From contig NC_087068.1 in assembly GCF_963678635.1 (NCBI RefSeq), positions 16,250,027-16,314,026 on the forward strand: a stretch of DNA of 64,000 bases, read 5' to 3'. Below the pieces are notes generated by a model. The model was given only the letters and a program-made list of their open reading frames with translations, was not told the origin of the DNA and searched no databases. Shown here one piece after another: positions 49,501 to 56,490 of the stretch. This stretch comes from Symsagittifera roscoffensis (taxonomy: Eukaryota > Xenacoelomorpha > Acoela > Convolutidae). The position numbers and the translations under genes are program-made. Within the stretch, counting starts at the first letter, position 1. Every line of letters begins with the position of its first letter.

Positions 49501-50622
49501 AACAAAAATGATGGAAAATTCTCTCTCTTATAAAATTGTGAAATGCTTCAACTTTTTGATGTCAATAGGCTTCTTCCAGATAACATTGAAACTTACTCTG
49601 ATGAAAAACTGTCAAACTTTTTCAAAAATTATCCAGGAAAACTACATTATTGATAATGTACAGCTGATCGATAATTTTTTCTAATTAGCATGAATTTATA
49701 TATGTCGTTGCTTAATTGTAATAGTTATCCCTGGGGGTAGCTACTTGTTAGGCTGAACAGCCTGTTCTAGCTACCCTGATGCAGTGAATGATTTTGCAGA
49801 ATGTACTTTCTTCACTGTATCGAATAAACGGTCTTTTACCCCGACCTCACGCAAGCATCAATTTTATGGTGTAGCGAGTGGTTTTACTAGGTTGATTAAC
49901 AAGACCAAATATGTTTGACATGGCTTAGTTGTTCTGCATTTCAATTTTCATGACAATCGGACAATGTGAACAGTAATTTTATTCATAAAAAATTGCAGGT
50001 GGTGGAAAGAAAAAGAGCCACAGCACCGAAAGTAATTTCATATAGGTTTTTGTATCTCGAGTTTCAGTCACAAATCATACTGGGAGGGGGTAAAAAAAAA
50101 CTAAGTTTAAAAAAATTATTAGCAAATAGTTACACCGTGCTATTATGCAAGTGTCATAGTTTTTAATAAAATTGACTCTCTTCCACCCCCCAACATTCGA
50201 ATTTCACTTATTCAACGCTGCCATAGTTTTGCATGGTGAACTAACTATTGTGAACATATTTGTTCTTCGTACCTGACATCGTATCGTCACGCATTTAGCC
50301 CGTAATCGCACGTAAAACAACTAAAAAACTTGAAATATTGAAACGTGGGGGGGGGGCATGGAGAGGAAAAGTGCCATGAAAATAAGTTTGATCACATAAA
50401 ATTTATATAAACTATCATATTCGAATGGGACATGATTGTCTTTTATGACCAGGCGGCCCTGTCTTCTCAGCAGAGCCATACCCTGGAAAGAAAGGAGAGT
50501 ATAAGTACAAACCAGTGTGCTTGTTTGGAGTGCTGAGTGGTGTTACTCTTCTCGGCAACGAGTTGGCTACTCGGGTCTCCGCTACCAGCGACTGGATTGA
50601 AGAAAACATGAAAACCAACTGA
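16294..50622 (+). CDS. Secreted S1-family serine protease A (non-canonical)
   Basis: Five exons (16294-16530, 27885-27978, 30422-30592, 40876-41091, 50453-50622) give 295 residues. The first ATG is followed by a hydrophobic signal peptide (SKFSFLVFLINVCMVSLWA). A short Cys-bearing propeptide-like stretch (CDGCVP) and SKRDFFVKVDVHY follow. Triad: His78 in ITAAHC, Asp135 in LYDIALINF, Ser239 in YGDSGGP. NHT and NVS are N-glycosylation sequons. It lacks the R-IVGG activation site, and His stands where Cys191 is expected, with no Cys220; the Cys168/Cys182 pair seems kept. Position 189 by alignment is Asn, so trypsin-like specificity is not expected. The function is extracellular proteolysis (family knowledge); the substrate is unknown. 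The boundary between exons 1 and 2 is the weakest: donor GTTGTT is poor and a missed micro-exon is possible. The introns hold retroelements, MITEs and satellites. Confidence 0.85.
16616..16834. mobile_element. MITE family 2, complete, perfect 8-bp target duplication
   Basis: The ends are GGCTTTTTTCC and GGAAACGAGCC, inverted to each other. The flanks are CTTTTTTC at 16608-16615 and CTTTTTTC at 16835-16842. The interior has GGCGTGGTGATCAAATCGAC and CACGCATTTAGCCGTAATAA, shared by copies near 19013, 20099, 25396, 41820 and 50174. An 8-bp duplication fits hAT-type transposition. No coding capacity. Confidence 0.8.
17085..17451 (+). repeat. 50-bp direct duplication inside intron 1
   Basis: AGCTCTTTTCCAAGGTTATT and the 30 bases after it (GCAACCACCCC, TCGGTAAA) occur at about 17085-17134 and again at 17402-17451. 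A MITE-like right end (GACTGGAAAAGAGCC) follows at 17632-17646. Confidence 0.5.
17822..19012 (+). repeat. 20-bp GATCATT minisatellite, about 58 units
   Basis: The unit is close to GATCATTGGTTATACATAGG, repeated head to tail with point changes and single-base gains or losses. Larger blocks recur about 550-620 bp apart: GTTTTACACTGTG near 17930 and 18470, and TCATTTATTTTAC near 18120 and 18740. The array joins directly to a truncated family-2 MITE at 19013, in intron 1 of protease A. Confidence 0.9.
19013..19186. mobile_element. MITE family 2, truncated by the minisatellite
   Basis: This copy is inverted relative to the one at 16616. It contains TTAAATGCGTGATGTTACGC and GATTTGTTCACCACGCCAAA and ends in GACTGGAAAAGAGCC at 19186. 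Its other end is missing where the minisatellite starts. Confidence 0.7.
20099..20286. mobile_element. MITE family 2, partial copy
   Basis: It begins GGCTCTTTTCCAGCTCCCCT, continues through ACGGCTAAATGCGTAATGTT and CATCACGCCAAATTTTATTG, then fades after TTTTCAAAATTGAATG. The far inverted end is not visible. Confidence 0.65.
20890..23805 (-). pseudogene. Degenerate BEL/Pao retrotransposon pol (gag? to integrase)
   Basis: Read on the minus strand in order: a gag-like or unknown open frame (23805-23476, 109 codons); a protease-like LTVSGINATDN stretch near 23050; AEEYLKSENKLNTAPVDARL near 22760; RT fragments (LLAIGGFDLTNFRS, near 22070); LHADLPVETKSKFLALHRDL near 21840; RNase H end (ILENTTVDQWFN, SSWVNGPSFL, 21370-21520); and integrase (CLMAIEGFSACRGIPSF, 21060-21170). 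The order is that of a Pao-type pol. Many stops and shifts break it, and no LTR was located. It sits inside intron 1 of protease A, antisense to it. Confidence 0.72.
24590..24797. mobile_element. MITE family 3, decayed left end
   Basis: The interior has CGCACGGCATTTTGCATTTA, GTTCACAAGTTCACG and a right end GGGGACTGGAAAAGAGCC. The left end (GCGACTTTTTTTCAG) is weakly conserved. Flanks are A-rich and do not give a clean duplication. Confidence 0.55.
25396..25580. mobile_element. MITE family 2, complete, perfect 8-bp target duplication
   Basis: The left end is GGCTCTAATCCAG and the right end is TGGAAAAGAGCC. AGAACGAG stands on both sides (25388-25395 and 25581-25588). The interior has GGCGTGGTGAACAAATCGAC and CGCATTTAGCCGTAATAACA. 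Confidence 0.8.
26255..26760 (+). repeat. Dispersed ~0.5-kb repeat, long copy
   Basis: It runs from GAGTCTTTTCATGAGTAATG, through CAGGAAAAGTCT, CGTGAACGATTTCTAGTTTC and GTTGATCCAGTTTTCTCAAG, to CGATTGGCTATGTT. It gives the best view of the 3' half, including TTTACTTGCGTTCATTACTC. Confidence 0.7.
27319..27536. mobile_element. MITE family 3
   Basis: The ends are GGCTGTTTTCCAG and ACTGGAAAAGAGCC. The interior has CTGCATTAAAACGTATCAGC and is shared with the copy at 28767. No clear target duplication is seen. Confidence 0.6.
27885..27978 (+). CDS. Protease A exon 2
   Basis: It encodes TRIEINYKDFTTRIDSSLFF then KKAGLAITKS and leaves one base. Protease B has the same phase and a similar exon (58174-58264). 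The acceptor is TTTTAGAG or TTTTAG, ambiguous by two bases. Donor TCAG|GTTAGT. Confidence 0.75.
28671..29069. mobile_element. MITE family 1 split by a nested family-3 MITE
   Basis: The left end is GGCCCTTTTTCC and the right end GGGGGGAGAGAAAAGCGCC. The flanks AAAAATGG (28663-28670) and AAAAATAG (29070-29077) match at 7 of 8 bases. Interior 28671-28766 continues at 28992 (TAACCTAATTAGTCCGTATG), as in the uninterrupted copy at 52087-52288 read in reverse. Confidence 0.75.
28767..28983. mobile_element. MITE family 3 inserted into family 1, perfect 8-bp duplication
   Basis: Ends GGCTCTTTTCCAG and CTGGAAAAGAGCC are perfect inverted repeats over 13 bases. GTTTGTCT stands at 28759-28766 and 28984-28991. 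The interior includes TGCATTAAAACGTGTCAGCG and TGAACAGCTGAACAAATTTT. Confidence 0.88.
29335..29560 (-). repeat. Dispersed ~0.5-kb repeat, inverted fragment
   Basis: The reverse complement gives CGAACAGCAAAAGTGAAAAG, TTGAGACTTC and TTGATTTTTCGCGGCTT, matching the central part of the repeat. The open frame at 29438-29716 comes from this inverted repeat and its flank. Confidence 0.6.
30422..30592 (+). CDS. Protease A exon 3: catalytic Asp
   Basis: Acceptor TTTTTTTAG|GAACTG, donor CTAG|GTAAGA. It encodes HLIVHPGYNERLHFLYDIAL with the catalytic Asp135, then VLPLCKAKD with the Cys that in chymotrypsins bonds to the N-terminal chain, and MRILG. The longer reading frame into the intron to 30876 is not coding. 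Confidence 0.9.
30593..31820 (+). other. Intron 3 of protease A, first part, nothing recognised
   Basis: This is AT-rich intron without a recognisable gene or element. From 31641 on, leader sequence of the composite repeat begins to appear (CCTCACTTTTTTTACAGCCT). Confidence 0.5.
31820..39540 (+). repeat. Composite repeat: hairpin head, leader, ~170-bp satellite units
   Basis: The head CCTGTTTGATAAAAACAGG (7-bp stem) with TATTATGAAAATGTATGGG recurs near 31826, 35740 and 38828, and again at 43457. A leader follows (CTACAGCTTTCGAAAAAGT, TTTTGACCCATATTTTTGG). Then come diverged tandem units of about 170 bp with TCAAAAACTACCCTCCCAAA, TCTGAGATTTTGGTTTCAAT and TGCATAAGCGGCTACGCCCA, for example at 34154, 34330, 36880, 37052 and 37220. 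The second copy of the 13353-14890 block lies inside, at 31970-33430. All of it is in intron 3 of protease A. Confidence 0.75.
31970..33430. repeat. Second copy of the 13353-14890 block
   Basis: It is near-identical to 13353-14890, with small indels; about 90 bases at 14580-14670 are absent here. It ends with the B-box-like GGATTCAAATCTGACCAGG and a T-run (33371-33398). High identity against decayed neighbours suggests a recent duplication or transposition. Confidence 0.75.
39540..40860 (+). repeat. Diverged ~88-bp tandem array
   Basis: Units contain AACTTGAATTATTTCAAAAT, TTGAATAGTTTGCTTAGAAA and GCGAACCGATTCGCT with the start points about 75-90 bp apart (near 39985, 40070, 40160, 40250, 40325, 40415). 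It lies just before exon 4 of protease A. It is unrelated to the 170-bp units. Confidence 0.65.
40876..41091 (+). CDS. Protease A exon 4: up to catalytic Ser
   Basis: Acceptor CTTTTTAG|GCTTA, donor TCAG|GTACCA. It encodes KTSLVQEKEVHESVDNVSCN, HLCLHGPNTHYGDS. It ends one base into the Gly after Ser239. The two Cys residues match Cys168 and Cys182 of chymotrypsin. It is 15 residues longer than its protease B counterpart. Confidence 0.92.
41155..41350 (+). repeat. Dispersed ~0.5-kb repeat fragment
   Basis: GGAAAATGTTGGAAATGTTC, ACGCTCAAAAATTGATTTTT and AATGGCGCGGAAAAAACATA match the middle of the repeat at 5405. Confidence 0.5.
41820..41990. mobile_element. MITE family 2, partial
   Basis: GTTGTCATAATGCAATTAGA, GCTTGGTGAACATTTTAACT and CATTCAGCCATAATACCCC match the family-2 interior. 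The right end is a G-rich tract that runs into the next repeat. Confidence 0.5.
42003..42185. mobile_element. CAGGGGCGGAT element, partial copy (right half)
   Basis: It has AAGGCGTCTTAGAAAAAAAT, GGGGACCCTTTGGTTGTTGA, GGGTCGAATACCTGAGGAGG and a C-rich end, as in the right half of the full copy at 42536-43011. Confidence 0.55.
42536..43011. mobile_element. CAGGGGCGGAT element, full copy with perfect 8-bp duplication
   Basis: It begins CAGGAGCGGATCTAGGATTT and ends AAATCCGCCCCTG, inverted ends of about 13 bases with few mismatches. GAAAAATA flanks both sides (42528-42535 and 43012-43019). The interior has a G-run, GGTCGACCAAG, CGCGCGCGCTGG and AAGGCGCCTTTAG. No transposase frame, so it is non-autonomous; the 8-bp duplication fits the hAT superfamily (inference). 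Confidence 0.85.
43440..45700 (+). repeat. Composite satellite repeat, further block
   Basis: The head TCCTGTTTGACAATAAAACA lies at 43456, the leader TTTCTACAGCCTTCAG at 43608, and diverged 170-bp-type units follow (CTTGAAAACTACTCTCCCAT at 43777, CTCAGAAACTATTCTACCAA at 44350). Decay increases toward 45700. Confidence 0.6.
44136..44312. mobile_element. MITE family 3, partial, inside the satellite block
   Basis: It starts GGCCTCTTTTCCAG and has CACACGGCATTTTGCAAGTA and CATGTTTTAATGCAG, as in the copy at 24590. The right end is lost near ATATTGAATTTTAG. Confidence 0.6.
45701..46905. other. Intron 4 of protease A, nothing recognised
   Basis: This is AT-rich sequence with no domain-bearing frame and no clear repeat. 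Confidence 0.4.
46913..47230 (+). pseudogene. Degraded coding relic with coiled-coil-like sequence
   Basis: One frame reads CEEIECQAEAYAGLRKQEIK, SMKSQLELKINVNESRQQ and KDRVEETAY, rich in Glu, Lys and Gln, before a stop at about 47074. More stops follow (LR*, SK*). It lies upstream of the non-LTR retrotransposon. It may be an ORF1 or gag relic, but no family is recognised. Confidence 0.35.
47800..47930 (+). repeat. Short direct and inverted repeats
   Basis: GAGTGTACCCGAGTCGAGA occurs at about 47804 (first base variant) and 47829. Just after, GAGCGGTTTTTGA and its near copies form an inverted pair with CTCAAAACCGTTC. Confidence 0.4.
48150..49830 (+). pseudogene. 5'-truncated non-LTR retrotransposon (reverse transcriptase)
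   Basis: The RT motifs are in order: ALKPKSSCGHDGLSTKM, FRIAKIIAIFKDG-like region, DLKKAFDTVDHTILL, ECGVPQGSVLGPLFF, SLFADDTAIL (the catalytic Asp pair) and FKYLGVQIDH. A C-terminal part continues at 49373-49684. Breaks: a stop at 48424, a frame change near 48568, a stop at 49127 and further shifts near 49290. No endonuclease domain is seen upstream, as expected for 5' truncation. The 3' UTR ends in AATAAA at 49823. The layout fits the Jockey/CR1-like group; the exact clade is not decided. It lies in intron 4 of protease A, in the same direction. Confidence 0.85.
49830..50019. mobile_element. MITE family 1
   Basis: It starts GGTCTTTTACCCCGACCTCA, has GCAAGCATCAATTTTATGGT, GACCAAATATGTTTGACATG and GACAATCGGACAATGTGAAC, and ends GGTGGAAAGAAAAAGAGCC. 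It follows the LINE poly(A) signal directly. Target duplication not clear. Confidence 0.65.
50174..50376. mobile_element. MITE family 2
   Basis: It starts GACTCTCTTCCACCCCCC, has ATGGTGAACTAACTATTGTG and GTCACGCATTTAGCCCGTAA, and ends GGAGAGGAAAAGTGCC. The flanks ATAAAATT and ATGAAAAT match at 6 of 8. Confidence 0.6.
50453..50622 (+). CDS. Protease A terminal exon
   Basis: Acceptor ATGACCAG|GCGG; TGA at 50620-50622. It encodes GPVFSAEPYPGKKGE, KPVCLFGVLSG and ELATRVSATSDWIEENMKTN, the last strand and C-terminal helix of the fold. A Cys220 equivalent is absent. The end MKTN is shared with protease B. Confidence 0.93.
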
Positions 50623-51077
50623 AACTAAGATTTACTCCTTACATTTAAACTATTTTTGTTGCGATCAAACTATTACTCACCGAACGCCAGAGTGTCATAA
50701 TGCGCTAAAAAACTACAAGTAACGGTTATGAAAGCCCACCAAAATTCTTGCTAAATGCTCATTCTCAAGGCCACGTATCTCAGCACTCGAAAGGAAGCTA
50801 AAATATTGCTTGCCGATGTATAAAACGATTTAATTAAGCTAATTGATGAGGTTTTTTATTATTAATTCTCTAGTTAGCCATTTATTAAAATCGTTATTCA
50901 AATTTGTATCTTAAAATTAATCTGAATCAAATATTTGAGTTTTATTTGAAGCTTAATGATTCTTTTAGAAACTAATTGAACTGGCTCGAAATAAAACCAA
51001 AACTGGGTCAAATCATCAAATCGAACTTAGTCAAACCAAATGAGAAAAATCGACCAAAAATCCATAGTCGTTCGGGG
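50623..51077 (+). other. 3' flank of protease A
   Basis: AT-rich sequence. It holds a TTTATTAAAATC-type region but no clear poly(A) signal close to the stop. No gene was recognised. Confidence 0.4.
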
Positions 51078-51440
51078 CAGGGGCGGATCTAGGATTTTCT
51101 CGGGCGGGGGGGGGGGGGGGGGTTGTGCTACTTTTTTTAGGTCGACCAAAATGATTTTCCGAGCTCTTTCAAAACCCTACAGAGACCCTGTTTTGGCTAA
51201 ACTGCCAAAATTTTGATAAAACAGGACGAAAATGCGTTTTTAAGCAGTTTTTAGAAAATGTTGTCCAAAAAATCGCGTTTTGTCGGAGCGCGCTTCCTCG
51301 TCAAAGTTAGTATACATTGTAGCAGAAGGCGCCTTTAGAAAAGTTTATGGGACCGTCACCAAAAATGGATGTCTCAAAATAGTACAAAGGGGGAACCTTT
51401 GGGTCGGCAGGGGTTTGAATCCCTGAGGGTGGAAGTAGGG
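51078..51440. mobile_element. CAGGGGCGGAT element, right end lost
   Basis: It begins CAGGGGCGGATCTAGGATTT with a G-run, and has GGTCGACCAAAATG, GAAGGCGCCTTTAGAAAAGT and GGGGTTTGAATCCCTGAGG. The terminal inverted repeat is missing at the right, where AAATCTCTTGTCACG repeats begin. Confidence 0.7.
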
Positions 51441-51445
51441 CGTTT

Positions 51446-51500
51446 TTCGTGACAAGTATTCGAAATCTCTTGTCACGAAATCTCTTGTCACGTAGGTTTT
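51446..51500 (+). repeat. Short tandem repeat of AAATCTCTTGTCACG
   Basis: Two or three units of about 15 bp lie side by side, plus a related GTGACAAGTATTCG before them. Confidence 0.5.
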
Positions 51501-51832
51501 TGCGACTAAAATTGGTCGCGACTATGGAAACTGATCACGTCTATCTGAGGTTGACAGCTACGCGACGTTGAAAACCTGGTTATGTAATTAATGATTATCC
51601 CATATTTAAGGTGTATATAAGTCCGTTCTATTTAAGGTGTATTTGAACGAAGTGAAGATACTGATTGAAATTAAAGAAGGAAAGTTTTCACGTTTTTTTC
51701 CCGATCTGTCCACTAGAACTGAAACCTTTGCAAACTGATGCACTAGATAAACAAACTCTAGATAAACAAAGAGCAGAACGCGCGAATACTTTTTAAATTT
51801 AGTTTCCCGCATCCAATTTTAGGCGTAAATAA

Positions 51833-52381
51833 GGGACAGTACAACAGTGCCGAACTACAACAGTGCCGAAAATGAAAACTTTGTTCAACAGTGCCGAAAA
51901 TGAAAACTGTGTTCAACAGTGCCGAAAATTTGAACAAATCTTTACAATCTTAAGTGACACTTTAAGATTGTGAGATCAAGAAAATTTGCAGCTTACACGT
52001 TTTGGCGCCAAAGTAAATGTTTAATTTGCAGTTGCAGACATAAGGGCGCCGAAGTTGGAGTGATTTTCTTTGTTAATTAGCGTCACGGCTCTTTTCCTTC
52101 CCCCCCCCCACCTGTAATTTTTTACCAGTAAAGTTACTGCTCACATTGTCCGATCATAATGAAAACTGACATGCGGACTACTTAGGTTGTGCCAAACACA
52201 TTTGGTCTTCATATTTAACCTTGTAAAACCACTCGTTGCACCATAAAATTGATGGTCGTGGGAGGTGGTGGGAAAAGGAAAAAGAGCCAGCGTCAGTAAT
52301 TTGCCGCTCTTTAGAAAATGCGTTTTATTATTTTCCCGCCTTTTTCGGCACTGTTGTACTTCGGCACTGCTGAACGCTCCC
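51833..52381. mobile_element. Terminal-inverted-repeat element with AACAGTGCCGAA ends, hosting a MITE
   Basis: Both ends carry two copies of ACAACAGTGCCGAA in inverted orientation: GGGACAGTACAACAGTGCCG at the left, and GGGAGCGTTCAGCAGTGCCG as the reverse complement of the right. The flanks GTAAATAA (51825-51832) and GTAAAAAA (52382-52389) match at 7 of 8. At the left the motif is amplified to four copies (51840-51930). Without the family-1 MITE at 52087-52288 it is about 340 bp. No open frame. Confidence 0.75.
52087..52288. mobile_element. MITE family 1, complete, inside another element
   Basis: The ends are GGCTCTTTTCC and GGAAAAAGAGCC. The flanks AGCGTCAC (52079-52086) and AGCGTCAG (52289-52296) match at 7 of 8. 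The interior (CACATTGTCCGATCATAATG, CATTTGGTCTTCATATTTAA) defines family 1. Confidence 0.82.
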
Positions 52382-52429
52382 GTAAAAAATCAATCTAACG
52401 GATTGGTATGTTAATTTTTTGACAATCAC

Positions 52430-53035
52430 AATTGATTGTAATTATTAAAAATAGGTGTTTAAAATACTTATAATCGATTATAATCGTGATTTATTCCAAG
52501 AAATTTTAATCTCTTACAATCAAATATAACTAATTAAAGTTAATACAAAAACTCTATCAATCATTTATGATTGGTTATAATCGATTATAATCTATTCTGT
52601 GACAACAATTATAATCTCTTTTGTCACAAAAATTTGTCACAACAAAAGTATAAATTAAATTGTAAATTATGGGTTATTATTTATCTACCAAAAACAAAAT
52701 CTCTGAAAGTGAGATGTCTTGTCAGACTTTTGTTCATCTGAAACAAAGTTTTACCACAAAACAAAAATTCCATAGAGATTTTTTCATATTACTTGGAAAG
52801 TTCACGAGGTTGGTAATAAATAAACCTTCCAAAAAACCGTGAAGTCAATGTTTACAATAAGCACACAAATAGGCAATTCAGATGCCAGGTCGAGGAAAAA
52901 AATAAGCTAACAAAAGGGATTATAACCTATTACAATCGACTAAAATGTTTTTCTTTAAACAACTGAATTACAAATTGGATACAAAATAATAGATTATCAC
53001 CGATTATAAACAATTATAATTGTATCAATAGCTAC
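52430..53035. repeat. Cluster of ATAATCGATTATAATC-type palindromes
   Basis: TTATAATCGATTATAATCG occurs near 52470, GGTTATAATCGATTATAATC near 52574, and degenerate forms (AATTATAATCTC, GATTATAACC, GATTATCACCGATTATAAAC) run on to 53030. ATCGATTA and its relatives are palindromic. It could be a decayed element or a simple palindromic repeat. Confidence 0.5.
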
Positions 53036-55150
53036 CACTGCGAGGGGTTCCCATCTCATCTGACGTTTTTGTTGATGTTACTGACATGGTCGAAGCGTAG
53101 CCGGATGTATTTGGTTGTAAACGCCATACAACCCAAATCTTCAGAGGTACTAGAACAATTTTAACGCCAAAATATTTTTTTAACAGCAACACATCCATTT
53201 AGAATAGTGTGTCACTCACACTCGTTAGTTGTTTCAATTTCAAAATATATATAATATTGAATATCGAACCTTTTGGAAAATGAGCGGACTTCGTAGCTTT
53301 GATGTTGGGCGTTGTGCGTGCTGGAGCTCTTAGGAGCTCCATTCCTTTTCACCACATCAGATAGTTTAATGTTTTGATTAGCCACGGAGAGTCGTTTGAG
53401 ACGATGCCCAACGGAAAATCTAGGTCTGTTTTGTTCTCTTGATTTGCAAACATCACTGCTGGCTGCGCCATGTGATACTTCTTGGTATGTAAGTACAGCG
53501 TGTCCGTAATGTTGAAAACTTTTGAATAACTATGTATAAATAGTCATGCATTAGAATCTATAAAGAAACACACTGAATGTGACAGTGATCTCTAAGATCA
53601 AAAACCATGGTTGATTTTGATAACGACCGTCATTAGGTTGTATTAATTAACAATATTTCTTAAACTATTGGGTACTGCCATAGCAGTACCACAGGCTTAA
53701 ATTTAAGGTAATAATTCAGTCTTCCCAATGTTTTGTGCAATTCTGGCTTTATTTATAAAACAAGTTAAAATTTTAAGATTCATTTAAAATTTAAAAACTC
53801 TTTAGACAATACACTATAAGTTCCATTAAACTGTTTGCGACTGTTTGAGAACATTAAAGGCTTCGTCCTCTCCGACAGCGGAAAAGAGTTTTATGGGTAA
53901 AAAGAAATGCTTAAAACGTTATTGTAAAGAGTTATTATGACAATTTCCTGTAGCAAAGATCATATTTGAAACTTAAAAAAAAAATCAACAAGTTACATAT
54001 TTTTATTTAAATTAAAGAGGTCATCTACTGTAACCTATTTTGAGCACAATTTTAAAAGAAGTTATTATTATACGAAAATGTTCTAACCTAGCGCCTTTGC
54101 TGAACTCGAGTTGCTCTTAATTGTGTATACCGCGTACCAAATAAGTAGGATGTCTCAAACACCACCTTCGGTAAAACCTTGTAAAATGTTAGGTACACCA
54201 TAAAATAACTGCTTTTATGAAGAAGAGGGATCAAAAAAGAGCCAAAAGAGCTTTTTTCTCACATATTGAATGGCGGTTTATCAATTTTTACGTTTCTATC
54301 GTTTCAACCACCAGATCTAATCATCAATTTTTTCATTTGATTTACCGAGATAATATTTACTGACCATTGTGTTTGTAATTGACAGAATCTATTATCAAGG
54401 ACAATGAAAACATAAGAATAAAGGTTCAGAATGTAAAAAATAGCAAAAAAGCAGGCGCAGAGAAACGGCGGAGCAACCCAAATTTTGCAAAAAAAATATA
54501 ATTTTGTAAGAAAGTAGTGGGCTATTTCTTTTTTCTAAACAAGTTATAGCCCAAAATGCAAAATAGGGGAAGGGTGCTTTTTTTAATGTTTCAGCGAAAA
54601 TCTTGACAGTATTTTTTAAATGACTGTTTTCTTTTTAAAAAAACGATTCATTTAAGCCCATTATAACTGATCAATTTTTTTTTTGCTTTCAATATAATGG
54701 AATTTGTTCTCAATATAATCTCAATATATAAGTGTTTTTTGTTCTCAAATTTAAAACAAATTACAAGATTATTTTTTTGCAAAATATTGATTAAACTAAA
54801 TAACATAACTCAATTCAATTTGAAACAAATTCAAAGACGGATTAAAGCTCCGCTTACGCTTTAATAGCTTGAAATATATTTGGGTTTAATTGTCCCAAAC
54901 TGGCCAGGCTGTCAATCTTTAAACCCTTATAATTCAAAAAAAAATGATCGCAGGTAAAACTTTTTTTTTAAAATTGAGCCCAAGAGAAAAATGTATTTCG
55001 AACCAATCTGTCAAAAATTGCTTATTAATATCTCAAAATTCGTTTGAAAAAAAAAACTGAGAACAAATATTCCGACATTTCCATGGAAAACTGGAATAAA
55101 AATCGACTATAATTGTTTGATAATGGATTTTATTGATTTTGAAAACAGTA
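53036..55150. other. Intergenic, mostly unassigned
   Basis: AT-rich sequence. A family-1 MITE fragment lies near 54170-54245 (ACCTTGTAAAATGTTAGGTA, GAAGAGGGATCAAAAAAGAGCC). Another MITE-like segment is near 55150-55260. No gene was recognised. Confidence 0.4.
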
Positions 55151-55351
55151 ACAATATAATGCATTTTGGCTCTTTTTTCCTCCCTCCCTCGCCTGCTTGC
55201 GAAAGAGTAATTTATCTGTTTGCATTGATAACAAAAATTGGGTGTAGGCCATGACAACCATAGTCAGTTTTCATTTTTAACATTTAATCAACCATCAATC
55301 AACTTTTAACCTTTAATCCTTAACCTTGAATCGAGTATAATCAATTGTTTT

Positions 55352-55570
55352 TGAGTATTAGAGAGACTGACTGCAAAATCCCAATTGAAAAAATTTTTAT
55401 CCACGAAACTCTGGAGCGGGACAATTATAGCTTTAGATCGAGATTCGATTTATTACTGAAATCGCCGCCAAGTTTTAACACCCAAAGCCAAGAACCGCCA
55501 AATTGTTTTGTCGCTAGAATCAAAGAGTGGCTAACTTTAATTGGGACTCATTTTTATATCAGAAAAGTGG
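55352..55570 (+). promoter_or_regulatory. Orphan copy of the protease 5' flank
   Basis: It aligns with 56491-56703: GAGAGACTGACTGCAAAATC, TTTTTATCCACGAAACTC, ATAGCTTTAGATCGAGATTC, CCAAAGCCAAGAACCGCCAA and CTCATTTTTATATCAG. No signal peptide or protease exon follows. The 79-codon frame at 55345-55584 is this block read by chance. Confidence 0.65.
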
Positions 55571-55904
55571 AGAAAACTTTTTGAGAAATAAGAAATGTTT
55601 ATCATAAAAAGTGTTTCTGACATATTAAAAATTCATGATGTAGCAAAGATTCTGTCATAAATTTTTTCAGAAAATTCAATCTGCTACAACTTTCCCCATA
55701 ACCCTACGAAAAAAGATCCCATGTAAAAAATTTTTTTAAATATGAACTCAAGCCAATAATACATTTTCAATGATTCCGTCAAAAATTGCTAGTTACAAAT
55801 TCGAAGTTTGTGTGAAGAAAAAAACCCTAGCAGAAAAACAGAAAAAAATCAATCATGCTCAATTAAAAAATAGATTTGATTGTTTTTGAAAAATTGCCAC
55901 ATTA

Positions 55905-56100
55905 TAATGCATTTTGGCGCTTTTTCCTTTCTCCACCCATCTTTGTTTTCAAAAATCAAGAAAAAAATGGGTTTAAGACTATTCAGAGCATCACGAAAAC
56001 ATTTGTTTTTTCCTAACTTTGTAAAACCCATCATTACACTACAAAATTGATGCTTATGCGAACTGCATTTTTTGTTCCGACTTACAAAAAAGTTCAGAAT
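55905..56100. mobile_element. MITE family 1-like fragment
   Basis: TTTTGGCGCTTTTTCCTTTC, ACTTTGTAAAACCCATCATT and ACACTACAAAATTGATGCTT are in the order of family 1. The right end runs into other sequence. Confidence 0.5.
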
Positions 56101-56490
56101 AGTTATGCGTGGTGTGGTTTATTTTTTTATTATTTAGCATTTTTACGACGGTTTTCTATACTATCTGAAACATTTTGTTTATCCGGAGCTCTCATCTTTT
56201 TCGTAAAGTCATGGGTTTGAAAACTGCTAAATTGGCCAATATGGGATAATTAACGCGCAATATTTTGCGTTCTCATAGCACGCGACAAATCTATAGATTT
56301 GAGGCCAGAAATACGAGACGCGAAATTCGATCTTTGCATTTTGCATAGCCTGTGGGGTGACAAATGAAGAAGAAAAATTTTTTATTTCGATTATGTCGTC
56401 AATTATTCAGACCGCAAAACGTTTTAATTGCCTTTGAAGTTTAGTCGGAACATTCACGGCGTCTTGTCATCATTTATAATCGTTATCAAG

